DNA of 64,000 bases from positions 651,809 through 715,808 of the forward strand of contig NZ_KV917368.1 of assembly GCF_002019605.1 (NCBI RefSeq), written 5' to 3'. The translations under genes and the position numbers were made by a program. How positions within the stretch are numbered: the first letter of the stretch is position 1; every line of letters begins with the position of its first letter. The notes beneath the pieces were generated by a model. The model was given only the letters and a program-made list of their open reading frames with translations, did not search any database and was not told where the DNA came from. Below are positions 44,951-52,931 of this stretch, one piece after another. Source of the stretch: Alkalihalobacterium alkalinitrilicum. GTDB lineage: Bacteria > Bacillota > Bacilli > Bacillales > Bacillaceae_F.

Positions 44951-45013
44951 GACCCTGAATATCGAGAGACGGTTGAAGAACAGCTGAAAGATATAAACAT
45001 AGAAGATTTAGGG

Positions 45014-46573
45014 ATGGAAATATTAAAGACCTTAGTAGAAAAAAGTCATTATTATAAATATGGTGATATTTATTCCAAACATCGTTTGAGAATAACTAAT
45101 GTTCTAACCTATTTATTTAGTCATTATATTAAAAAGCCATTAAAAATTGATGAAGAAGGTGTATTGTACCTCCATCAATTGGCAAAGCAACATTTGAATT
45201 TTGAGCTTTCTAAAACCGTGCGTTCCATTGAAGCGCGTATAAGAGATGTGGAAAGTCTAATTCTAGTGGACCGAGCGACATTTCAATATTTTGATAGAGA
45301 GAACTTTGACCCTGCCATCATGTCAAAGATCGAATCTTATATAGATGACCAGTTTAAGCAAAAAAAGGAAATTATAAATGTAGAAGAAGTTTATGAAAAG
45401 TTCCAAGACCGACTCGTACACCTTAATATCCATAACAAAATTCATTTATATTCTCTAATCCGTTTTTATTTGGACGAAAAGTATACGATTGGCCAAGGGA
45501 ACACGCTCAACATTTATAAAAATAAAAAATCAAGACAAAGTGTTGAGGAACGGCTTGTAGCCTATATGAAAAAGCATGGTGGAATTTGTTCTAAGGAACA
45601 ACTCCTTGAGGTGGTAAGCCCACTGTTTAAAGTAGATCTGGCGATAAATTCTTCCGATAAAATTATTAGCTGGGGAAGTAAGAATGCCATCCTCGTAAAT
45701 AAGTTAAACATTAAGGCTAATGAAAAGGCTGTTCTATTAGAGTTTATTGACCAATCGTTCAAAAATGGATATGCGACCGCTAATTCCATGTATAAAGAGA
45801 TGATGTTTAATCGGAAGTTGTCTTCGATTGTAAGAGATAAGAACATTGATGATGCGAGTAAGCTACCAGCTATTATTAAGCTGCTAAAGCCTACAGTGAA
45901 AGGTCATACCAACTATTTATATGTAGATGGGTTTGAACTTGATAGTTTCGAGAAATTAATAGAAGCTCATTTCACTGGTGAAACATCGCGGCAAGAAATC
46001 AAAGAGTTTATTTATGAGCATGGATATAAAGAAATGATGGTTACGAACTTTCTTAAGCGGGTCCTAGATAATGAAGTATTCATTGAAATCGATATAGATC
46101 AGTTATATCCTGCGAAATTATTAAAAGTAAATGAAGCTGAGCTTTCTGAAATTGAAACTTACGTGAGAGAGAAGATCGGCGATGGGGAATATCTCTCACT
46201 TAGTCATTTAAAAGGCTATCGTCGCAAACTACCTGACATCGGTTTTCGCTGGAATCCTCACCTGTTGCAAAGTGTCCTTCAACGCTGTGGGTTTCGCCAA
46301 ATTAAAAAGACATTCAATGACTATCGATATGACAAGGTCATTGTCGTTAGAGAAGAAAGTTCAATTCAGTCATTTGAGGATTTGATCCTTAATGTGCTCG
46401 AAAATGAATACGAGGGGAACCTTCATGAAATTGCGATCTATGAATTTCTGATGGAAAAAGGAATCGTGCGTGAACAGGAATATATGCACAAAAAAGTCTT
46501 ACCGTATGAAATCAAGACGAGCGAACGACTACACTTTGATGAACTAGGGATTGTTACAGTAAAGAAGGGATAA
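45014..46573 (+). CDS. Large helical protein with winged-helix-like segments, first gene of the PLD-helicase/SMC operon
   Basis: 519 residues from the ATG at 45014, but the frame is open and coding-like back to 44930 (FDPEYRETVEEQLKDINIED). There it meets a dispersed repeat, and no ribosome site is seen at 45014. The true N-terminus may be lost. Several segments look like winged helices (VEERLVAYMKKHGGICSKEQLLEVV at ~177 and SIQSFEDLILNVLENEYEGNLHEIAIYEFLMEKG near the end). No catalytic motif is visible. It ends 3 bp before the helicase gene, so it is part of the same operon, perhaps as a DNA-binding subunit. Confidence 0.65.
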   Translation: MEILKTLVEKSHYYKYGDIYSKHRLRITNVLTYLFSHYIKKPLKIDEEGVLYLHQLAKQHLNFELSKTVRSIEARIRDVESLILVDRATFQYFDRENFDPAIMSKIESYIDDQFKQKKEIINVEEVYEKFQDRLVHLNIHNKIHLYSLIRFYLDEKYTIGQGNTLNIYKNKKSRQSVEERLVAYMKKHGGICSKEQLLEVVSPLFKVDLAINSSDKIISWGSKNAILVNKLNIKANEKAVLLEFIDQSFKNGYATANSMYKEMMFNRKLSSIVRDKNIDDASKLPAIIKLLKPTVKGHTNYLYVDGFELDSFEKLIEAHFTGETSRQEIKEFIYEHGYKEMMVTNFLKRVLDNEVFIEIDIDQLYPAKLLKVNEAELSEIETYVREKIGDGEYLSLSHLKGYRRKLPDIGFRWNPHLLQSVLQRCGFRQIKKTFNDYRYDKVIVVREESSIQSFEDLILNVLENEYEGNLHEIAIYEFLMEKGIVREQEYMHKKVLPYEIKTSERLHFDELGIVTVKKG

Positions 46574-46576
46574 CGA

Positions 46577-48601
46577 ATGTCGTTTAAAAATTTAGAACTG
46601 AAATTTAAGTACCGTTCGGATGTTGATCAAATTCATGCTGACTTTTACAGTAAGGTGTTAGAAAAGTCCATCAGATATGACCGAGCAGTGGGTTACTTTA
46701 CAAGCGGGAGTCTTGCTGTTATTGCGAGGGGACTTGAGAAGTTTTTAGGCTCAGAAGGGAAAATCCGTTTGATTGCCAATCCCCACTTAACAAAAGAAGA
46801 CATCGAAGCGGTTCAGCTTGGATATGAAGCGAAATACGATGTTGTGGCTAGAAGCCTTCTACGAGAAATTGAAATTTGTGAAGAGACGATCCGTGAAGAC
46901 ACACTTAATATTTTAGCTTGGTTGATCTATGAAGATAAATTGGAGCTAAAGATTGCTTTTACGAATAACAATAGCCTTTATCATGAGAAGTTTGGCATCT
47001 TCTATGACGGTTTCGGAAATCAACTATCATTTTCTGGATCTGCAAATGAAACCGTCGGTGGAATCAGAGACAATTTTGAAAAGATTGATGTGTTTTGGAA
47101 AGAACATGACCACGCGCGAATCACGGACATGGTGAAAGACTTTGAAAGCCTGTGGAACAACACGACAAACGGCCTAACGATAATAGAGATGCCAGACATT
47201 TTAAAGGAAAAATTAAAAGGGTACAAAAAGGAGCGAAAACCTATCAAACCTACTGAAATTAAACCACGTCCATACCAAAAGGAGGCCATGGAGGCAGTTA
47301 TAGGAAATAACTGGACTGGTATTTTAGAAATGGCTACAGGAACTGGTAAGACGATCACAAGTCTCATGATTGCCAATGAGTTTTATAAGCAACATGGACG
47401 GATCTTTCTCGTTATCATCGTTCCGTTTACACATCTGGTAGAACAGTGGGAAGATAACTGTCAACTCCTTGGTTTTAGTAGTTTTACGTCATGTTACGGG
47501 AATAAGAAAGTATGGGCAGGTAAACTTCACACGGATGTGAGAGACTTTAATATTAGCATGATCAAAAAGCATGTTGTAATCACGACCTACCGAAGTGCAG
47601 CTTCGGAAGAATTTAATGAATTAATCGATAAGTTAAAAGGGAAAAGCTTCTTAATTGCCGACGAATGCCACTATTTCGGTGTAAATAGTTTAAGAAATCA
47701 TAAGTTCACAGGAATGGAAGCTAAGCTAGGACTATCTGCAACCCCAGATCGCTGGTGGGATGAGGATGGAACGCGCTTTATCACCGACTTTTTTGGAGAC
47801 ACCGTCTATGAATACGATATGAAAACAGCGATTCAGAATGGAGCCCTAACGGAATACACGTATCATCCTTATATAACGAATTTAACGGACGATGAAATGG
47901 ATAAGTACGAGCGTTTAACAAAGAGACTCATTCACTTATATGGATCTGATCAACCCGATCATGAGGAAATTAGTGAGATCAATCGAAAACGGGCCCTTAT
48001 ATTAAGTAAAGCAGAGAATAAAAAAGCAAAATTATTTTCTATATTTAGAGAAAAAGAGCGGGCAAGTGTCTCGCACACACTCGTTTATTGTGCGCCAGGT
48101 GAAGTAGAAATGATTACGAACCAATTGTCCCAGCTCGGTTATCGTGTGCACCGATTTGACTCAAAGGTAAGTCTAGAAGATCGTATGCAAATATTGAAGT
48201 CATTTGCTGAAGGAAAGATCCAGATCCTTGTAGCTATTAAATGTCTTGACGAAGGTGTAGATGTGCCAAGTACGAAGACAGCTTATTTCTTAGCGAGTAC
48301 CTCGAATCCGCGTGAATTTGTTCAACGTCGTGGCCGTATTTTACGTACGTTTCCTGGTAAGAATATTGCTGAAATTTATGACTTTATCGTTTTACCAACA
48401 GGTACTAGCGATCAAATGTACAAGTCTATTGCTTCAAAAGAAATTCCGAGGTTTGCTGAGTTTTCTAGATTTGCAATCAACAATTACAACGCCAGAGAAA
48501 TTGTAGGACGAGAATTACAAACTTACTCTCTTGAGTATTTAATGGATAAATTACCTTGGGAAGTGTATAGAGAATTTCAAGAGAACATGGGGGCTATATA
48601 A
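46577..48601 (+). CDS. PLD-nuclease / SF2 helicase fusion
   Basis: 674 residues. The N-terminal phospholipase-D-like domain (~30-200) has YDRAVGYFTSGSLAV and an H-x-K motif in LYHEKFGIF (~136), followed by SGSANETVGG. A single HKD half suggests it works as a dimer. The SF2 helicase domain has Walker A MATGTGKT (~251), DECH box (ADECHYFG ~361), GLSATPDRW and motif VI QRRGRILR (~600). It should move on and cut nucleic acid. The start follows the upstream stop by 3 bp, and its stop is directly followed by the next ATG. Confidence 0.85.
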   Translation: MSFKNLELKFKYRSDVDQIHADFYSKVLEKSIRYDRAVGYFTSGSLAVIARGLEKFLGSEGKIRLIANPHLTKEDIEAVQLGYEAKYDVVARSLLREIEICEETIREDTLNILAWLIYEDKLELKIAFTNNNSLYHEKFGIFYDGFGNQLSFSGSANETVGGIRDNFEKIDVFWKEHDHARITDMVKDFESLWNNTTNGLTIIEMPDILKEKLKGYKKERKPIKPTEIKPRPYQKEAMEAVIGNNWTGILEMATGTGKTITSLMIANEFYKQHGRIFLVIIVPFTHLVEQWEDNCQLLGFSSFTSCYGNKKVWAGKLHTDVRDFNISMIKKHVVITTYRSAASEEFNELIDKLKGKSFLIADECHYFGVNSLRNHKFTGMEAKLGLSATPDRWWDEDGTRFITDFFGDTVYEYDMKTAIQNGALTEYTYHPYITNLTDDEMDKYERLTKRLIHLYGSDQPDHEEISEINRKRALILSKAENKKAKLFSIFREKERASVSHTLVYCAPGEVEMITNQLSQLGYRVHRFDSKVSLEDRMQILKSFAEGKIQILVAIKCLDEGVDVPSTKTAYFLASTSNPREFVQRRGRILRTFPGKNIAEIYDFIVLPTGTSDQMYKSIASKEIPRFAEFSRFAINNYNAREIVGRELQTYSLEYLMDKLPWEVYREFQENMGAI

Positions 48602-48781
48602 ATGAGTATAAATAAAGATCTAGAGAAAAAAATAAATCAATTTCCAGGAGAACTAAGTGATATTGCTAAGCTATTATTACGAGATCTTGAGGCTGGAAGG
48701 AAGTCACATACAAGTATTGAAGAAATGATTCGTGAGGAAATTAGGGAGTTGGTTTTAGAGGAGGAAGGTAAATGCAGCTGA
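48602..48781 (+). CDS. 59-residue helical protein between helicase and SMC ATPase
   Basis: Its ATG follows the helicase TAA without a gap and its 3' end overlaps the next gene by 10 bp, so it is fully embedded in the operon. The product is charged and helical (ELSDIAKLLLRDLEAGRKSH and IEEMIREEIRELVLEEEGK). The tight coupling on both sides supports a real gene. No family is recognised; it may be an adaptor or a regulator of the two large ATPases. Confidence 0.65.
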   Translation: MSINKDLEKKINQFPGELSDIAKLLLRDLEAGRKSHTSIEEMIREEIRELVLEEEGKCS

Positions 48782-50796
48782 ACAAGATCATTCTAAAGAA
48801 TTTCCGACAATTTTACGGTGAACAAACGATCGAGTTTGCTAGTGGGAATGAGAATATCACGATCATCTTTGGAGAGAACGGAAAAGGAAAAACGGGGATC
48901 TTTCGTGCATTAATGTTTGGTTTATACGGGAGCACACATATCCAACAGGATAACCCGAAGGAAAAAATACATCTCGTCAATTTTCTAGCTCTAGAGGAAA
49001 ATCCAAACATGCCGATTGATACAGCCGTTTACCTTGAATTCGAGCACCGCGGCAAAGATTACGAGATTAGAAGATATGCAAGCGGGTATAAGACGGGCCA
49101 GACGATTACGGAAAGAATCCTCGATACAGAGTTGTATATTAAAGAAGCTGGCAATTTCCCAGCGGAGCCAATAACAGATGAAAAAGAAATAAAAGAGATT
49201 ATCAATGGCATTCTGGATGAAAACATTAAAGATTTCTTTTTATTTGATGCTGAAAAAATTGAAACTCTGGCGAAAACTGATGTAAAAGTGAAAGAAGAAG
49301 TAAAGAACGGTATCGTTAAACTTCTACAAATAGACAAGCTAGAAGCGGCGATTTCGATTTTAAAAAAGCTTCATTCATCAGAGAAACGAAGAGTGCTCGC
49401 TTCTTCACATAACTTAGATTTAACGAGAAAACAAAATGAAATTGATGCAATTGCAAACGAAATTACTGATATGCAAGAAAGGGTCCGTTTGAAGTTAGAA
49501 AATAAGACATCATGCTCACTTGAAATTGAGCGTATTGAAAGTCAACTTGCTGAAAATGAAGAGGTAAAACTCATACAAGAAAAAATGGAAGCGGAAAAAG
49601 AAAAGAAGAACATTCACCTTCGTTTTGCTAAAGATAAAAAGAATGAGATTAAAGGAGAACTCGTCACGAATGGTTATCATTTAATTATGAAGGATACGTA
49701 CCAATCGGTGAAAAATTACTTAGATCAAATCCTTGTGGATCAAAAGGATTTAATTCCGATCGAAGTCATTGAAAAGTCGCTTCAAGATTTAGTATGTGCA
49801 TGCTGCGGTAACGACTTAAAGGAAAATAAAGATCATTTAACGCAAATCGAGTTGCTCAAAAACAATTTTAAGCGATCCGAACTTACACCATTAATCTCTC
49901 AAATCACATCTAGTATCCACGATTATTCGATGAGTGAAGAAGAGATCGTTCATTCTATTGAACGAAAACTTCGCGAGTTTCGAGAACTGAAAGATGAAAT
50001 TGAGCAAATTGACAAAGAAATTGATAAATACAGTGGCAACATCCAACTCAAAGCTCAAGAACAGGAGAACTTGAAGAATCTAGAGGCATCATTAAAGGAT
50101 AAGAAAGAATTTCTAGTCAGCGTAGAGGGAGAAATTCGAGATCTTAATTTTCAAATCAATGAAAAAGAAAAGCAGAAGGATGCGTTAGACAAGGAATTTT
50201 CAAGGTTATTAAGAGAAAATGAAAGTCTACGAATTGACTCGAAAATCTTACAATATATCGAAACATTAAAAGATCATTTTGACGCTGTTTTTAAAGAGTA
50301 TAGTGATGAAATGCGAGCGAAACTTACTACTGAGACGACACAAATCTTTAAAACACTAATCGATCGCAAAGATAAAGATTTAGTAAGACGTATCGATATT
50401 AACGAGAAATATGAAATCGATATTATGAACTGGGAAAATATTAACATCACCCAAGATGTCTCTCAAGGACAACGACAAGTAGTTGCCTTATCGTTTATCA
50501 CCGCTCTTGCAAAAATTGCAGCTGGCGGATCCGATGATATTAACTTCCCATTGTTCATGGATACTCCGTTCGGTCGGATAAGCGGAAATAACCGAGATCA
50601 TTTAATCGATAATATCCCGAACCTAACGTCACAGTGGGTGCTTCTTTTAACCGATACGGAGCTTTCAAGAACCGAAGAAATTCGATTTAAGAGTACGGGT
50701 AAGCTTGGAAAATGGTATAAACTTGAACAAATCAAACCAGGACACTCTAACATAGAGCCAATTGAAGTCACTGAATCAATGGCAACAAGGGGGTAA
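48772..50796 (+). CDS. DndD-like SMC-family ATPase with zinc hook
   Basis: 674 residues. The N-terminal Walker A is GENGKGKT (34-41), and DFFLFDAEKIETLAK (~160-175) matches the FFFDGEKI motif of DndD. A long coiled coil (~190-540) is broken by a CACCGNDL zinc-hook-like CxxC at ~342-345. The C-terminal signature is SQGQRQVVAL (~563) and the Walker B is PLFMDTPFGR (~594). In the DNA phosphorothioation system DndD works with DndC, but no dndA, dndB or dndC gene is present here. GAGGAGGAAGG precedes the ATG. Confidence 0.82.
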   Translation: MQLNKIILKNFRQFYGEQTIEFASGNENITIIFGENGKGKTGIFRALMFGLYGSTHIQQDNPKEKIHLVNFLALEENPNMPIDTAVYLEFEHRGKDYEIRRYASGYKTGQTITERILDTELYIKEAGNFPAEPITDEKEIKEIINGILDENIKDFFLFDAEKIETLAKTDVKVKEEVKNGIVKLLQIDKLEAAISILKKLHSSEKRRVLASSHNLDLTRKQNEIDAIANEITDMQERVRLKLENKTSCSLEIERIESQLAENEEVKLIQEKMEAEKEKKNIHLRFAKDKKNEIKGELVTNGYHLIMKDTYQSVKNYLDQILVDQKDLIPIEVIEKSLQDLVCACCGNDLKENKDHLTQIELLKNNFKRSELTPLISQITSSIHDYSMSEEEIVHSIERKLREFRELKDEIEQIDKEIDKYSGNIQLKAQEQENLKNLEASLKDKKEFLVSVEGEIRDLNFQINEKEKQKDALDKEFSRLLRENESLRIDSKILQYIETLKDHFDAVFKEYSDEMRAKLTTETTQIFKTLIDRKDKDLVRRIDINEKYEIDIMNWENINITQDVSQGQRQVVALSFITALAKIAAGGSDDINFPLFMDTPFGRISGNNRDHLIDNIPNLTSQWVLLLTDTELSRTEEIRFKSTGKLGKWYKLEQIKPGHSNIEPIEVTESMATRG

Positions 50797-50799
50797 ACA

Positions 50800-51252
50800 A
50801 TGGACTTTCTAGCAGATCAAGCATTGCTATATACCAGTAAAAAATATGAAGAAATCTACTTTTATTTCAATACAAAGTTTGAAGTAAAGTATCAAGACCT
50901 ATTCTTACTGTGTGCCAGTTTAGGTTTTAAAAAAGACCAAAAGGATAGTATCGGTGACCGAGGACGTGAATTTAGAACCAACTACTTAAATACGCGTCAG
51001 AAAGCCACAGCGTATTCAATTATATTAAGCGACTCCGAACTAGGAAGAAATATTGAAGCCTTTAGCGATAAAGAATTTCCGAAAAAAGCTAGGAAACGTC
51101 TAGAAGAGTATGCAGAAGGTGGAATGCAAATCCTTGTAGAAGAAGTATTCGGCAAACGCTGGGATGGCAATACCCTTGACCCAGCATACAAAGAGTATGA
51201 GGTAGACCTACTTAGTTATATTTACGGTGACTCAAAAGAAATACCTTTTTAA
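50800..51252 (+). CDS. Small protein, last gene of the PLD-helicase/SMC operon
   Basis: 150 residues, 3 bp after the SMC gene. Helical with LFLLCASLGFKKDQKDS (~37-53) and RKRLEEYAEGGMQILVEEVFGK (~104-125). Its position after a DndD-like gene recalls DndE, and a DndE-like role as a DNA-binding partner is possible, but I do not recognise the DndE sequence pattern. A strong terminator follows 15 bp after the stop and closes the operon. Confidence 0.6.
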   Translation: MDFLADQALLYTSKKYEEIYFYFNTKFEVKYQDLFLLCASLGFKKDQKDSIGDRGREFRTNYLNTRQKATAYSIILSDSELGRNIEAFSDKEFPKKARKRLEEYAEGGMQILVEEVFGKRWDGNTLDPAYKEYEVDLLSYIYGDSKEIPF

Positions 51253-51267
51253 TTTCTATTCAATTAC

Positions 51268-51316
51268 ACCACCTAAAGAATCAATCGATTACAATTGATC
51301 CTTTAGGTGGTTTTTT
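51268..51316 (+). terminator. Terminator of the PLD-helicase/SMC operon
   Basis: ACCACCTAAAG pairs with CTTTAGGTGGT, extended by ATCAAT/ATTGAT inside, and is followed by TTTTT. Confidence 0.92.
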
Positions 51317-51513
51317 AATTCTCACAAATAATATAGAAGCGTAGGGGAAAACGAATGATTAAAAGACAAGCAGCTATCAATACAGCATGAAGGGCAAAAC
51401 CTTTCTTACCCCTACATATCTAACAAAGTAATGGTTCTTTTTCACTACTCCCTTCACGCTCCTAAACCACTATGGTAAAATGGAAAATAATACATAAAAA
51501 GGAATGTTGTCTT

Positions 51514-51840
51514 ATGCCAATTTACAATAAACTCGTTCGTGATAAAATACCTGAAATTATTCAAGCAGCAGGGAAGGGTTACCGCACTAGACAATTGGAT
51601 GATATGGAATACATAAAAGAATTAAAAATTAAATTAACTGAAGAGATGGCTGAATACCAAGAAGCGCAAACCGATGGACAAGCGATAGAGGAGCTTGCTG
51701 ATGTGTTGGAAATCATACATAGTCTTGCTGTAGTTCATGGCTCTAGCATGGAGGAAGTGGAGTCAATACGTAAAAAGAAAGCAGACGATAGAGGAGGCTT
51801 TCAGGAGAAGATTTTCCTGATTGATGTGGATGATGAGTAG
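51514..51840 (+). CDS. MazG-like nucleoside-triphosphate pyrophosphohydrolase
   Basis: 108 residues from the ATG at 51514 (AAAAAGGA upstream; the frame extends to 51472). It has the all-alpha MazG/PRA-PH pattern with metal-binding EEMAEYQEAQ (~37-46) and EELADVLEIIHSL (~53-65). The N-terminal YNKLVRDKIPEII is typical of small MazG-like proteins in Firmicutes. It should hydrolyse (d)NTPs to monophosphates. Such genes are housekeeping or sit in phage-defence regions; here it lies between two defence operons. Confidence 0.85.
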   Translation: MPIYNKLVRDKIPEIIQAAGKGYRTRQLDDMEYIKELKIKLTEEMAEYQEAQTDGQAIEELADVLEIIHSLAVVHGSSMEEVESIRKKKADDRGGFQEKIFLIDVDDE

Positions 51841-51885
51841 GATCATCTTCTTTTTATAATTGGCGGTCTGGTCAGGAGGGGTGTA

Positions 51886-52872
51886 ATGAGTCATAAATTA
51901 AAGGTTGGTGAGTTAAAAGAGCTTTATTTAACAGACGAAGAAATTTGGAGAATATTTACGGTTGTTTTATCGAGTAAGTCGGCAAAGTCAGCTACTTACA
52001 AGTATGCTTTTTTAAAATCAATCATTGAAAACTTATATCAAGTGAATGAAGAGTTTGAGCTAATGTATGACCAGTTAGCATTTTCATTTGCAAAAATATA
52101 TTGGAATTTAATTGTTCGTCATAATTTGTTAAACCATAATACTGGTAGTACAGCTAGAGTTGTAAAAATTATAAAAGATGAGCAAGAAAAGAATGATGTA
52201 CCATCTGAAATGATTTTTGATAATATAAATGACTCAATACAAATTAAACTAGTAAGTAAAGTAAAAACGACTATGAAAATCAATGTTTTTGGTGCACTTT
52301 ATGGTGATACAAGGGGAAGTTTTTATGCGTTCGATCATAAACGAGAAGTATTTAAAATAAACCCAGCTGTTCATCGTTTTATGATGAAATATCAAAGAAT
52401 AATAGTAAACCTTACTAATTACCACATGGCTGCAATGATTGAATTACTAAATGAGGTACCTAATATTAATTATCTCCTTGAAAAGGTAGAAAGCATTGCA
52501 CGGCGGTCATCATTACGTCCTTTTGAAAAAGTATTACTACATTATTTTAATGCCAACTGTTTTTATTGTAATAAGTCTCTTACTGGAGCGAAGAGAGAAA
52601 CACATGTGGATCACTTTATTCCATGGTCATTTGTTCAGTCGGACCATATCTGGAACCTTGTTTTATCCTGTAACAAATGTAACAGTTCCAAAAGTGATAA
52701 GTTACCAAAGAGGAATTACCTTGAGTACATCATCGAACGAAATGACGATTTAAATGATAAAAAAGAGGACGCTAATATCACGAATTTAATGAAAAACTAC
52801 AAGCATAAAAAGATTATTATGCTCTATGATTATTCGATTAAAAATGGGTTTGATACGATTTGGACACCGTGA
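51886..52872 (+). CDS. HNH endonuclease
   Basis: 328 residues. The C-terminal HNH domain (~215-290) has the zinc pairs CFYC (~224) and CNKC (~261), and the catalytic HVDHFIPWSF (~240) and N of HIWNLVLSC. The first ~200 residues are helical and unrecognised, probably a target-recognition or partner-binding part. The ribosome site is AGGAGGGG. It precedes mcrB by about 60 bp and may be co-transcribed with it. Confidence 0.85.
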   Translation: MSHKLKVGELKELYLTDEEIWRIFTVVLSSKSAKSATYKYAFLKSIIENLYQVNEEFELMYDQLAFSFAKIYWNLIVRHNLLNHNTGSTARVVKIIKDEQEKNDVPSEMIFDNINDSIQIKLVSKVKTTMKINVFGALYGDTRGSFYAFDHKREVFKINPAVHRFMMKYQRIIVNLTNYHMAAMIELLNEVPNINYLLEKVESIARRSSLRPFEKVLLHYFNANCFYCNKSLTGAKRETHVDHFIPWSFVQSDHIWNLVLSCNKCNSSKSDKLPKRNYLEYIIERNDDLNDKKEDANITNLMKNYKHKKIIMLYDYSIKNGFDTIWTP

Positions 52873-52931
52873 TGCTGTATAAGGAAATTAGAACTTTTCA
52901 ATTTCTATAATTAATAACATAAAAGGGGAAA

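Noticed and set aside
44742-44987. 81-codon frame between the toxin-antitoxin pair and the wHTH gene
   Set aside because: It spans a terminator tail and a dispersed repeat, has no ribosome site, and has an unnatural composition.
50800-51252. Calling the last operon gene DndE
   Set aside because: Only its position after a DndD-like gene suggests this; the sequence pattern of DndE is not recognisable.
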